Assembly (NCBI GenBank): GCA_016712985.1
Contig: JADJQA010000017.1
Coordinates: forward strand, 1-24,038
Direction of reading: 5' to 3'
Source: Sulfuritalea sp.
GTDB taxonomy: Bacteria; Pseudomonadota; Gammaproteobacteria; Burkholderiales; Rhodocyclaceae
DNA length: 24,038 nt
A program made the translations under genes and the position numbers. The notes under the pieces were generated by a model. That model worked only from the letters and a program-made list of their open reading frames with translations. It was not told the DNA's origin and searched no databases. Below, one piece after another: positions 1 through 8,212 of the stretch; the stretch's first letter is position 1, and each line of letters begins with the position of its first letter.

Positions 1-7
1 TACTCTC

Positions 8-80
8 GCTACTCTTGCTACCGATCAGCGTTCACGCCAAGCGTCGGTAGCAAGAGTAGCAACAGTAGCAACACCCTCTG
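8..80. repeat. 17-bp perfect inverted repeat plus 9-bp tandem units
   Basis: GCTACTCTTGCTACCGA at 8-24 is repeated in inverted orientation at 44-60, with a 19-base loop. The right arm runs into direct 9-bp units of the type GTAGCAAGA/GTAGCAACA (about 48-74), and degenerate units in the left arm begin at the window edge. The block follows the 3' end of the leftward primase gene by about 25 bases. Iteron-like arrays next to primase-helicase genes can be replication origins; the hairpin could also end primase transcription, although no T-run is seen on that strand. Function is inference. Confidence 0.6.
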
Positions 81-104
81 ACGTCGAAATCCAATGGTCC
101 TCGC

Positions 105-2572
105 TCAATCCAGCTCAGTCAGCAACGCCGGATTGATCACCACGTGCCGCCGACGGCCGGATTCCTCCAGCCAGGCGCGCCCCCGCTCGGCCAGGATGAC
201 AAGCGCTGCGCGCAGCTCGCGGCTGTCCCGGACGCAATTCGGACCGTATTGGTAGATCCGCTTCGTCGGAATGCGATCAGTGCCGCTGGCCTGCGCTTCG
301 CTGCGCAGCCAGGAATCGAGCCGGATCGCCGCCGCCAGCGAGGGCGGCGTGTCCAGGTCGGCGAGCAGGCGCCTCGCCTCGTTCAAGTGCCAGCCCACGA
401 TACTGGCCGCGGCGCGGATTCCTCGGACGTTATCGTTCCGCTCGCGCCATGCTCCAGCACGTGGAACAAGGCTGCCAGCCGCGCGACGTTCTCCGCCGCC
501 TTGGCCGCAACATCGCGCACGCCGCGGAATGCGCCTCGCGCGCCCAGTTCGCGTTCGACCTCATCGTGAAAGCGTATCCACTCGGCACGTGCCTGCGGCG
601 ACAGATCCAGCACCGCCGGGGTGAGGCATCCGTGCGCGTCTGTGGCGAGCGGTTGTGCGAGCAGCTCGCGAATGCGCGCTTGGAACAGCGCCACCTGCGG
701 CATCGCCTCGGGCGCCGGGCGGTAGGCACGCGTGCCCTGCGTGCTCCCGGGCCAGGCGATCAGGAAGCGCGCGATGAATCCGGTGCCGCGCGGCAGCGTG
801 CCGGCACGCTCCAGGAAACCGCGCAACGCCTCGGGCTGGACCATCAGCCCGAAGGTGAGCCGCCGGCCGCGCAGCACGAAGGAGGGCTTGGAGCGCCGGT
901 CGATCGCCATCTCGCCGCCGTCCCACAGCACGTTGAGCAGCGCAAGGTTGCGCAGGATCGTGTCCTGGCCCATGCCGTGCGCACCGAACACCGCGCCGGC
1001 CTCGGCCGAGAGTACCCCGCCGCTCGGCCAGCCGGTGGCCAGCGCATGGGCAAGCGCCTCCGGAGTCGCATCCGCATAGAGCAGTCGCGGGACGAGCGGC
1101 GGCACCGGCGCATCGCCCACCAGCGCCTCAAGTTCGCCTTCCTCGCCCGCCGTGTCCTGCGCCCGGCGCCGCTTGTGTTTGATCGCATCGAGGATGCCGG
1201 CCTTCTTCGCCTCGAATACCGCCGTGGCCGCTTCGAGCTTCGCGATCTCGGGAGACATCTCCTGCCGCCGTCCGATTTCCCAGTCACGCAATGCCGGGCC
1301 GAAGATCGCGTCGCAGGTGGTCTTGCGTTCCCCGGAGTCGGCCACCGCAAGCAGATAAAGGGAAATGGGACCCACGAGCTGATGATCGCGGCGCACGTTC
1401 GCCAAGCCTTGGGCCGCGAGCGAAAGAGCGGAAAGGGCCGAGCAGGCCACCAGCGCCATCGGTGCCTGCACGAAGGCCTGCGCCTGTTGTACGGCATCAC
1501 GCAGGATGTGCGGCAGCGCCTCGTCAGGATACGGCTGCGCGTCCAGCGGCTCGGTCAGCGGTTCCGGCTCCGGCCATTCCCTGCCTCTCGCCTTGGCGAC
1601 GCCGCCCATATCAAAAGTGCCATCCGAGGGCGCCTTGGCGGCAGCGATCGAAGCACGCACGGCCTCAAGGCCCCCGACCCGGTACAGGTCATTGAAGTCC
1701 GTGGCGCCTGCCGGCCGATCCGCGCCAAACGCCGGGACGGCGATGCACGCACCGACCGCAGCTGCGGCAGTACGCGCATGGGCGAGACCCGGATTGCCCG
1801 GAGTGCCCTCGTCGTCATCGGCGCACACGATGAGCTGCGCTTCTGGATAGTTCCCCCTGATCGCCCCGGCGACCGGGGCCAGGTTACCGGCGTTGAAGGC
1901 AACGGCGACGGCGTAGCCAGTTGCCGCGTGAATACTGGCGCCAGTGGCGTAGCCCTCGGCGATGCAGACCACCTTGCCGGCGACACCAATCAGGAAGTAC
2001 AGGCCGGCGACCCGCCCGCCCTTCAGAAATCGCTTCGTGCCGCTGGCGCCGATGAATTGCAGGCTGTGCAGCTCGCCGGCCGCGTCGCGGATCGGCACGA
2101 CCAGCGCGCCCTTGAACACGCGCAGCCCATGCGCAACGACCCCCTTGCGCGCCAGGTAGGGATGATCATCGCCCGCCGGCCGCGCGGCGTGCCAGAGGCG
2201 TGCGGCGACCTCACGGGCGGCGGTCTGGCGTCTGACCGCTTCGTCCGTCCGTCGTGAGCTGGCTGTCTTCGCCTTGGCGCGCAGCGTAGCGCGTTCCGCC
2301 GGCGTCAGTGCGCGCCCGATGTCGAAGCGCCACGATTCCCAGCCCTTGCCGTCGCGCCAGTTCTCCAGTCCGCCGGCAGGAATGCCGTCCAGGTGGAGCA
2401 GGTAAGCCGCATCGCCCTTGCCATTCTTGCCCGCGACATCGCAGCGGTGAATGCTGCCGTCGGCGATGATGCTCTCGGGCGGAACGATGTCGCGCGCGGC
2501 GAGCGCCGCCCGAAACTGGTCAATGACCTCGGCCGCCTGCGCGTTGGCTCGCCCCGGACGCGCGGCAGCCAT
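105..2572 (-). CDS. Toprim and DUF3987 primase-helicase (one frameshift)
   Basis: Island-encoded replication protein, expected to prime and unwind DNA for replication of the excised element. Read leftward from ATG 2572, it has an N-terminal primase-like region. A Toprim fold follows at about residues 200-300, with a conserved glutamate in the EGYATG stretch and an ADDDEG acidic motif. The C-terminal half is a DUF3987 P-loop domain with a Walker A-like SGERKTT. The frame breaks near 421: the long frame stops at 383, but the other frame resumes with an ASIVGWHLNEARR stretch typical of the DUF3987 C-terminus and runs to 105. One base appears to be missing in GAG-GAA-TCC. The rebuilt protein is about 820 residues, normal for the family. 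It starts 12 bp after the AlpA-like gene and is probably cotranscribed with it. A true truncation cannot be excluded. Confidence 0.85.
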
Positions 2573-2584
2573 GCCTTCGCGGCA

Positions 2585-2809
2585 TCAGGTCGACTGCCGG
2601 CCGCCGGCTCGGGCGATCTTCACCCGGGCGGCGATCCACTCGCTCACGTCCGACTCGAGCCAGCCCACCGCGCGCGGCCCGAGCGGCACGGGCTTCGGGA
2701 AGACGCCGTCCTTGATGTACTGGTAGATGGTGCTGCGCGAAAGTCCTGTGCGCGTCTGGACCTGTCTGCGTCGAAGGAAGGCTGGCTCGCGCTGGATTGT
2801 TTGCGTCAT
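2585..2809 (-). CDS. AlpA-family helix-turn-helix regulator
   Basis: A 74-residue DNA-binding protein of the AlpA/phage_AlpA type, which in P4-like and ICE-type islands activates the integrase or acts as an excisionase. The sequence shows the family pattern: FLRRRQVQTRTGLSRSTIYQYI (first half of the winged helix-turn-helix), then DGVFPKPVPLGPRAVGWLESDV and a terminal SEWIAAR helix. ATG 2809 is chosen because a GAGGT Shine-Dalgarno sequence sits about 8 bases upstream, while upstream in-frame codons lack one. It lies directly ahead of the primase on the same strand. The long intergenic region upstream contains a 15-bp palindrome that could be its operator. The frame is intact. Confidence 0.85.
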   Translation of the reverse strand: MTQTIQREPAFLRRRQVQTRTGLSRSTIYQYIKDGVFPKPVPLGPRAVGWLESDVSEWIAARVKIARAGGRQST

Positions 2810-2907
2810 TTTCGTAACCTCGCGGTAGGTAGTGGAAGACAGCACCATCCTTCCACCCCACGCGGCCCTTGTGAGCCCGAATCGGTGCCTCGATGAGGCC
2901 CCGAAAA

Positions 2908-2922
2908 CCCATTGACAATGGG
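2908..2922. promoter_or_regulatory. Palindrome CCCATTG-A-CAATGGG upstream of the AlpA-like gene
   Basis: Perfect 7-bp arms around one base, about 100 bp upstream of the AlpA-like start. The palindrome contains TTGTCA on the minus strand, which could be a -35 element for alpA-primase transcription, and TTGACA on the plus strand. No good -10 element is seen at the right spacing, so the operator role is only a suggestion. Confidence 0.3.
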
Positions 2923-3635
2923 AAGGACTTGTTCTCGGCAGTGGAACTCCCGCGGCCATCAGCGCGGCGAGATTCCCGGTTATCCACGGGCCGATGCGTG
3001 CGGCCCTAGTGGGTAACCGTGGTTGATCGAATGATTCCTCGCCCGAGCGTTGCGCGTAGAGCAGATCTTGGCGAATGCTGCAAGCCGATTTGAGGCTTTG
3101 CTGGAGCACCAATTCGAAGTGCAACACGCAACAAAGGATCTGAGTGGCGCTGCATGCTCGCGGTTCTCAAGCGGGTGATACCGGGAACTCTCCAAAGACG
3201 ACTCGGTCACACCGGTGATCGTACAGGTGGCTCCTTCAGCCCGCTTGATGCCCGTAAGCGCATCGCCCTTGCTCGCACCGTCGAGCGCCAAAGCCGGACT
3301 CATCTCCTGGAAGCCGGCAGCCGCAAGGCACGGAGATAGACGTAAGCCCGTAGTCAAAGTCCGCACAGCATCCAGCCAATTTGCAACGGCTGACGTTCTA
3401 CCGCGACCCCGCTCGACAAGTACGCGGTCGCAATCAGGCTTCGCCCGCATTCGCGTGACAGCCCTACTCAACCGCCCCAGCGGCACCCTCTGCTTCAATC
3501 AGCACTGTTCTGCGCCAGGCGTGCCGCGTGTGGCATACACGAGGCAGGATCGCGCCGACCAATCGCATTGGCGCCCGCCAGTGCGATTCCTGCTGCAACG
3601 CTGGCCGCGCCAAACAGCAGCAGTTCTGCGCCAAT

Positions 3636-3677
3636 CGCGTCGTCACTACCGCGGCGCGAGCCGGTAGTGACGACGCG
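3636..3677. repeat. 16-bp perfect inverted repeat
   Basis: CGCGTCGTCACTACCG (3636-3651) and its exact reverse complement (3662-3677) flank a 10-base loop. Part of the arm, GTGACGAC, recurs near 3720-3727 and its inverse GTCGTCA near 3754-3760. No T-run follows on either strand, so a simple terminator is unlikely. A protein-binding or origin role is possible but unproven. Confidence 0.65.
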
Positions 3678-4354
3678 CTCAATGCCCCAGCCGACAAGGC
3701 TTTCCGGTCGCTGGCGCAAGTGACGACCCCAAGTGACGGGCTCCCTGACCCGTCGTCATGCTGGACCGCGCAATACGGTCCTTCTACTTGCCCGCTCCCC
3801 GCGGGCTCAGTCCGAAGCCGCGCCGTAGGGGCGCACCCCTGAGTCCTGGGTCAAGGGCTCATCTCGACGAATCGGCTTCCCACAGGAAGCGCCGTCGACG
3901 CCAATGCCGCGCGCCGCGGTGGCCAGCAGCAAAGCAAACGGCACGAAACGGGAGTGGTGTCCCGGGTCCCTCGTACCTCCCGCCACGCTTAGGCGTTCGG
4001 GACGGACAGAAACACTTACCGGACAGGCTTCACACACCAGCATCAGAGTAAAGGGCAGCAGCAAAGAGCAGAAGGAAAGGGACGGAAATATTGGGGCAAC
4101 AAATGGAGGAAAGGAATTGAACCTGGCGAGGACAAGTTGCTGCGAAGTCAGATCGCTGTTAGCACTGCTGACGCTGCGCAGCGGCGCATCGCTTTCGGGA
4201 ATCAGAATTTGTACGGCCGCTTTCCGGCGGCGAATCCCGATAGGCGACGGTCTCTTCCGTGCCCAATGCCGCCGGTCGCAATTCTCCGCCAGCACGACCG
4301 GAATCAAATACGGACCGGTCATTCGAGCTTGGCTACACGGCTACAATTGGAGCA

Positions 4355-5152
4355 ATGAATCGACGTAGCCTCATTCTCTTTGCTCTATCAATTCTCCTTG
4401 CGTTTCGAGCGCTTGCTGCCCCTACTTCACAGGAGCGCACAGACTGGTCCAGTTTCTTTGCTGCGGCAGAGGCGCACGGCACTATCGTTGTCTGGGACAA
4501 CCGCAATGGGAGTGACGTGACCTTCGTTTACGACCCGGAGCGCGCAGGTCGTCGCTACTCGCCGGCTTCAACCTTCAAAATTCCCCATAGCCTTTTTGCT
4601 CTTGACGCGGGAATCCTCCGTGATGAGTTCCAGGTAATACCTTGGGATGGCGTTAAGCGCTCGATAGAAGCATGGAATGAGGACCAGAACCTACGTTCTG
4701 CGATGCGTAATTCGACTGTTTGGGTTTACGAAAGATTCGCTCAGAGGCTTGGCGATGCGCGTGAGACTGCATACATGCGAAAGATTGCGTATGGCAACGC
4801 AGTTGCGGGAGGTAGCAAACCTTTCTGGGTCGAAGGCGACTTGGCAATTTCTGCAAATGAACAAATATCGTTTTTGCGCCATCTTTATCGTAATGAACTG
4901 CCGTTCCGGGTTGAGCACCAGCGGCTCGTCAAGGATGTGATGGTGAATGAGGCTGGCCGTGATTGGATACTGCGGGCCAAGACCGGCTGGAGCGGAAAAG
5001 TTGGCTGGTGGGTAGGCTGGGTCGAGTGGCCAACAGGACCGGTTTTTTTTGCACTGAACATCGACACGCCCAACAGATTCGACGACCTCTCCAAACGGCA
5101 AGAGATTACTCGCAACATTCTTCGCTCCATCAAGGCTCTGCCAACGTCTTGA
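4355..5152 (+). CDS. Class D beta-lactamase, OXA-2-like
   Basis: Periplasmic serine beta-lactamase of 265 residues that hydrolyses penicillins through an acyl-enzyme on the motif serine. All class D motifs are present: STFK (catalytic Ser and Lys) after RYSPA, SxV as STV in AMRNSTVWVYE, YGN in KIAYGN, and KTG in RAKTGW followed by WWVGW. Long stretches match what I recall of OXA-2 (LYRNELPFRVEHQRLVKD; NIDTPNR), but other parts diverge, so it is a relative rather than OXA-2 itself. Residues 1-20 look like a signal peptide ending near FRALA-AP. ATG 4355 is preceded by GGAG at a 5-base spacing; the frame stays open upstream to 4259 without a better start. The gene is intact although most long neighbours are frameshifted. 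No attC site, integron integrase or IS flanks it, so it looks island-borne rather than cassette-borne. Resistance spectrum cannot be read from the sequence. Confidence 0.93.
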   Translation: MNRRSLILFALSILLAFRALAAPTSQERTDWSSFFAAAEAHGTIVVWDNRNGSDVTFVYDPERAGRRYSPASTFKIPHSLFALDAGILRDEFQVIPWDGVKRSIEAWNEDQNLRSAMRNSTVWVYERFAQRLGDARETAYMRKIAYGNAVAGGSKPFWVEGDLAISANEQISFLRHLYRNELPFRVEHQRLVKDVMVNEAGRDWILRAKTGWSGKVGWWVGWVEWPTGPVFFALNIDTPNRFDDLSKRQEITRNILRSIKALPTS

Positions 5153-5267
5153 CGGGGCTTTGCGATGGCTGTTGTTAGACTGAAGCAGACAGTCCACCGC
5201 ACATAGGCCACCGGCTGCTCCTGGCCGATAGGACTCAGTGGCCACCGGCCGCTTCGGAGTATCCAAA

Positions 5268-5607
5268 CTACTTGCCCAATCGCACTGCGACACGACTCGA
5301 CGCTGCCAGAACGGGCACCTTATTCCACGGGTGACGGTTGTTGACCGATTTACCCCCGACCAGCATCACACGGCTGCTGCGAAGCACCGTCACATCGCTG
5401 GCGTCATTCCATGGCACATAGATGTACCAGCAGGGTTCGGATGGGGTGCTATAAATGCGACAGTCATCCGGTTTCGCTCCCTGGCAGATCAGCGGGGCGC
5501 TTCGGGCATGGTCTGCCAATGCGTCAGCAACGATTCGCAGTGGCTGCGCTCCGTGATATGGGCGAGAACATGCGCTCCAGCATTTGTTGTAGCCAATCTT
5601 TCGTCAT
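5268..5607 (-). CDS. Hypothetical protein, third gene of the Xre operon (frameshifted)
   Basis: I do not recognise this family. Reading from ATG 5607 (MTKDWLQQMLERM) the frame stops within 30 codons; a second frame takes over near 5570 and runs 80-100 residues to the stop at 5268. The second part is rich in C, W and Y near its middle (DDCRIYSTPSEPCWYIYVPW) and then resembles a small beta-rich domain. Total length would be about 113 residues. It follows the preceding gene by about 30 bp on the same strand and is convergent with the beta-lactamase gene, whose stop lies 115 bp away. Start and breakpoint are approximate. Confidence 0.45.
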
Positions 5608-5635
5608 CTTCGTTGCCCGATTCTGCTGCTCATGG

Positions 5636-5867
5636 CTATGTCGTCCGCAACTTCACCGCAAAGTCCGCGACGCCCAGCTTGAACAGCAGTTTCGCCGCCG
5701 CATCGAGCGTCTTGAATTGGCGTGTCTCCGTTTGCCGGTCTCCAGCGCTGCCGTCGGCAATCACCATGTAGCCCCTGCGACATCACGGCATAGTGAATCT
5801 GCACGCGCTTGATGGCCTGCGCGTCGATCAGCAATTTCAGTTCGCGCTCAATCACGAGATATCTCAA
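5636..5867 (-). CDS. Hypothetical protein downstream of the Xre regulator (frameshifted)
   Basis: A small protein of about 77 residues that I cannot assign. The first frame begins at a TTG overlapping the regulator's stop by 4 bases (TTGA) and encodes RYLVIERELKLLIDAQ followed by KRVQIHYAVMSQG. The frame then shifts near 5770, and the second half reads MVIADGSAGDRQTETRQF then TLDAAAKLLFKLGVADFAV before the stop at 5636. Hydrophobic and charged residues alternate sensibly across the join, supporting a single gene with one indel. Tight overlap with the regulator implies translational coupling. Confidence 0.45.
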
Positions 5868-6100
5868 TGCGCTGCCGTTGGCACACCAAACAGGTCGGCC
5901 TGTTCCACTTCCACCAGCAAATCGCCGGGCTTGACCTGGAGGAACTGGCACAGTTTGCCCAGCACATCGCGGTCGAAACTTTTGACCCGGTCGTTGTAGT
6001 AGCGGTCCAGCGTCGCCCGCGCGATGCCGGTCGCCCGGCACACGTCGGAGACTTTGAGGCGCTTGGCGCCAAGGATGGTTGAGAGGCGGCAGGTAATCAT
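5864..6100 (-). CDS. Xre/Cro-C1-type small DNA-binding regulator
   Basis: A 78-residue helix-turn-helix protein. The core reads RLSTILGAKRLKVSDVCRAT, then GIARATLDRYYNDR (recognition helix) and a LGKLCQFLQVKPGDLL tail. This is the usual pattern of short Cro/C1 proteins in which the final segment, close to LCxxLxVxPGDLL, packs on the domain. Such proteins often repress their own operon and mobile-element genes. The next gene overlaps its stop codon, so it heads a leftward operon of at least three small genes. A good promoter lies about 35-65 bp upstream (6135-6164), divergent from the gene at 6179. The target is unknown. Confidence 0.8.
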   Translation of the reverse strand: MITCRLSTILGAKRLKVSDVCRATGIARATLDRYYNDRVKSFDRDVLGKLCQFLQVKPGDLLVEVEQADLFGVPTAAH

Positions 6101-6134
6101 TCGTTGAAGATAATTATTGATCGAGTTCGATTAA

Positions 6135-6164
6135 ATTATACGTTACCATGTAAAACAAAGTGAA
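6135..6164 (-). promoter_or_regulatory. Sigma70-type promoter for the Xre operon
   Basis: On the minus strand, TTCACT (6159-6164) and a perfect TATAAT (6135-6140) are separated by 18 bp in an AT-rich island (about 6105-6170) within GC-rich DNA. Transcription would start near 6128, about 28 bases before the Xre ATG at 6100. The GATCGAGTTCGATTAA stretch downstream of the -10 could hold a self-repression site. Confidence 0.5.
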
Positions 6165-6178
6165 CTCATTCTTCTGCC

Positions 6179-6737
6179 ATGGAACCCGCCCACGCCCACA
6201 ATCTCCTTTACGTCACGCGCTACGATTTCAAGCAAGCCACCAAAGTATTCGCCAGAAGCGGCTGGCCTTGGGGCCGGTGTTGATGGCCTTCGAGAATGGC
6301 TTTCTGTCGTTCGAGTCGGGCGGTGTGGCCGGCGTAATGCGCCAGGGCGACTGGAGGGGGCGCGCCTGTTTTCGCCGGAAATCCTGCGCGCGCTGGCGAC
6401 CGTGCCACCCGATGCCGACCCGATTCCGATTGCCTACGCCGACGGACATATTCTGATCGGCAGCATGACGATCCTTTGCCAGTGGAGCTTGCCTAGGCAG
6501 GAGCTTGCCCACGAAATCGAGAACCCCGGTCTGGTCGATTTGCTGGCACTCAACCGCACGCTCACACGCGCCGAAATCAGAGGCAGCGAACTGGGCAAGC
6601 ACATTCGCAGCGCCAGAGAGAAGGCCGAACGTCGCATCAGGAACGCAGCTGCGCAGTTGATCGAACTGGAAATTTCGGAGCAGGAGATTCGGTTGCTGGT
6701 GGAGGCGAGAATCGGGTCAAGGTTGAATCTGCGCTGA
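6179..6737 (+). CDS. Hypothetical protein (two frameshifts)
   Basis: I do not recognise this family. Three successive frames give one coherent protein. It begins MEPAHAHNLLYVTRYDFKQA. After a shift near 6255 comes LALGPVLMAFENGFLSFESG, and after a second shift near 6365 come FSPEILRALATVPPDADPIP and YADGHILIGSMTILCQW. The C-terminal quarter is helical and charged (about 6500-6737). It is divergent from the Xre operon. No clear ribosome binding site precedes the ATG at 6179. A further shift near 6720 could extend it to the stop at 6880, just before the terminator at 6899. The hydrophobic/charged pattern supports coding, but it could be a decayed gene. Confidence 0.4.
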
Positions 6738-6799
6738 ACCCACCCATTGAAAAGTCGGCGCTGGCGGCACGGCGAAAGACGGGCAGCATCCGTCTGGAA

Positions 6800-6820
6800 G
6801 GGGTAACTATGGGGGTAACT
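6800..6820. repeat. GGGGTAACT direct repeat, candidate integrase arm sites
   Basis: GGGGTAACT occurs at 6800-6808 and again at 6812-6820, one helical turn apart, with CTAT between. About 150 bp to the right is the tRNA-Thr fragment at 6972. The same layout, GGGGAC copies one turn apart joined by CTAT, precedes the intact tRNA at 17718-17781. Arm-type binding by the integrase of the left island is inferred from this parallel. Confidence 0.4.
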
Positions 6821-6898
6821 CGCAGAATCGAAAAGCGTAGAACGCCTATTCATAAGACTTTCGGCGAGCTATTCGGTTGACGCCGCCCCACCAATTTC

Positions 6899-6927
6899 AT
6901 GGCCGGCAATTGCCGGCCATTTTTCTT
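6899..6927 (+). terminator. Rho-independent terminator
   Basis: The perfect palindrome at 6899-6920 (arms ATGGCCGGC around AATT) is followed by TTTTCTT. It closes rightward transcription of the unknown gene(s) ending at 6737 or 6880 and insulates the island from the integrase region. Confidence 0.8.
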
Positions 6928-6971
6928 GTCTCGGCAACGATGGACGGCCCCCTGACGGGCGCCGCATCGGA

Positions 6972-7019
6972 TGGTGCCGGCAGTCGGAATCGAACTGACG
7001 ACCTACCGCTTACAAGGCG
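6972..7019 (-). repeat. attL: displaced 3' half of tRNA-Thr
   Basis: On the minus strand this is a tRNA-Thr 3' half with CCA (TGG at 6972-6974), acceptor strand, T-arm and the 3' side of the anticodon arm. Its end at 7000-7019 (GACCTACCGCTTACAAGGCG) is identical to 17902-17921 in the complete gene. Left of this core the two copies differ at T-stem positions. The 5' half is absent, so this is not a functional tRNA. It lies 112 bp before the integrase gene, as expected for attL. Confidence 0.88.
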
Positions 7020-7131
7020 ATAATTGCCATGCCACTTAATGGCTTATTTTCGTGTTTTTAGGTCTAATGATAGAATTATTTTGTGAATTGGGGCATAGAT
7101 GGGTCAGTTGACTTTTTAATAGGGTATTGTC

Positions 7132-8176
7132 ATGGCGTCGATCAAACAGCGCAACAACGGGAAGTGGCAAGCCAGAATCCGTAGACCGGGGTATCCGGAA
7201 GACTCCCGCACATTCGTAACTGAAAAAGATGCGAAAGCATGGGCTCGGGCACGTGAAGCCGAAATGGACCGGGGGATCTATCTGCCACGATCGGCAAGCG
7301 AAAAGACCACAATAAACGATCTGCTAGACCGATGGAAAGAAGTCGAATTACCATCGAAGCGCGCGAAGTCACACTTTGCGAGCTGCATCAATTCCCTTCG
7401 CGAATCCCGGGCGGTCGGACGCGGCACCAGGGCACTGGCGACAATCTCTAGCGCAGATGCTTCGGCGCTGAGTAGTGAGCTACTCGCCGCCGGGCTGTCG
7501 CCGTCCACCGTTCGCAAAGTTCTCTTCTTTGCAGCGACTCTTGTCGATTACGGTATTCAAAACCATGGCATTGTTCTCCAAGGGAATCCCTTTCGACTTG
7601 TGAAGCGACCCAAAGAGCCAAAAAACCGCTCACGGCGACTGGTCGGCGATGAAGAAAAGCGCATGTTCGATGCGGCAGCAATGACGAAGCAGCACGTTCA
7701 ACTAACCGCGCTCCTGCGCGTCGGAATCGAGACGGGCGCGCGCCTCGGCGAATTGCTCGCATTGGAATGGAACGAACTGGATCTGAAAAAACGCGTCATG
7801 ACTCTACGCGGTCGGGAAGTCGACGGAGAACGTCAACTCAAGAACGGCGATGACCATCGCCTTACACCGCTCTCTCCCGGCCGCCGCCGCCGCGTTCAAG
7901 TCACTACCCAGACCCATTGCCGGTGGAAGAGTTTTTAGCGCTTGGAAACGTTCCGACTCGTTCTCGAAGCAGATGCAACGCATCGTGACCGGCGCCGGGA
8001 TGACTGACTTCAAGTTTCATGATCTGAGACACGAATTCGCGAGCAGAATGGCACCACAGGTGCCCATGCAAGTTCTGATGAAGCTCCTCGGTGATAAGTC
8101 CCCGGCGATGGTCGGTCGATACTACAATCAGACCATCGATGATGTTGCTGAGCTCGCGAAGAGTTTGTATGGATAA
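7132..8176 (+). CDS. int: Tyrosine recombinase/phage integrase (one frameshift)
   Basis: Site-specific recombinase expected to join the element to tRNA-Thr at the adjacent att site. The N-terminal arm-binding segment (MASIKQRNNGKWQARIRRPG) and SAM-like core-binding domain are followed by the catalytic domain: the first Arg in ETGARLGELLALEW, the HxxR box in FHDLRHEF, and the tyrosine in MVGRYYNQ. The frame breaks near 7848 inside the KNGD region; the first frame stops at 7938 and the second runs to 8176. Rebuilt length is about 347 residues, normal for the family. Unusually, the position that is normally His or Trp in the LGH motif reads LGD (LLGDKSPAM). An AGGG ribosome binding site lies about 8 bases before ATG 7132. 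As sequenced the gene would not give a full protein. Confidence 0.9.
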
Positions 8177-8212
8177 AGTGACCGATCACAAGAGCTTGGT
8201 CAAGAAGCTCGG

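Larger units (their letters stand above)
2810..4354. other. 1.5-kb stretch with no supportable gene
   Basis: Several open frames cross this region on both strands (for example 2980-3498 and 3807-4322 leftward). None has a convincing start with ribosome binding site, a recognizable domain or consistent composition, and they overlap one another. What can be seen is a palindrome at 2908-2922, a near-match DnaA box TTATCCACG at 2980-2988, and a 16-bp perfect inverted repeat at 3636-3677. The TGACGAC motif of that repeat recurs near 3720-3726, and inverted as GTCGTCA near 3754-3760. It may be an origin or transfer region, or decayed coding sequence; the sequence does not decide. Confidence 0.5.
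1..7019. mobile_element. Right part of a genomic island (left end outside the window)
   Basis: This stretch holds a Toprim/DUF3987 primase-helicase, an AlpA-type regulator and accessory genes (class D beta-lactamase, Xre regulator operon), a set typical of integrative islands and P4-like satellites. It ends at a tRNA-Thr 3' fragment (6972-7019). GGGGTAACT direct repeats at 6800-6820 lie about 150 bp before that fragment, much as GGGGAC repeats lie before the intact tRNA at the right end of the neighbouring element. No integrase for this island is visible, so its left end is presumably beyond position 1. That it is a separate, earlier insertion at the same tRNA is inference. Confidence 0.45.

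Noticed and set aside
1..80. CRISPR-like array at the left edge
   Set aside because: The units are 9 bp and contiguous, without spacers, and no cas genes occur in the window.
449..2257. Long rightward open frame (about 600 codons) opposite the primase gene
   Set aside because: It mirrors the primase coding sequence in high-GC DNA, has arginine-rich composition without any domain, and lacks a ribosome binding site.
2980..2988. DnaA box TTATCCACG
   Set aside because: A single one-mismatch site without a cluster or adjacent AT-rich unwinding region is not evidence of an origin.
3495..3719. Leftward 74-codon frame with a possible membrane helix
   Set aside because: Starts at TTG without ribosome binding site and spans the 16-bp inverted repeat; too little support for a gene.
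3807..4322. Leftward 171-codon open frame upstream of the beta-lactamase
   Set aside because: It has a hydrophobic stretch but no recognised family, no ribosome binding site, and low-complexity basic composition on either side.
5153..5260. Possible integron attC site after the beta-lactamase (GTTAGAC at about 5174)
   Set aside because: No matching inverse core (GTCTAAC-like) or stem-loop architecture is present around it, and no second site precedes the gene.
6809..6880. 23-codon open reading frame with GGAAGGGG 5 bases upstream
   Set aside because: The ribosome-binding-like sequence is part of the GGGGTAACT direct repeat, and the frame may be the shifted end of the preceding gene; not enough to call it a gene.
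6972..7035. Second tRNA-Thr gene
   Set aside because: Only the 3' half is present; the D-arm and 5' acceptor strand are missing, so it is an att remnant.
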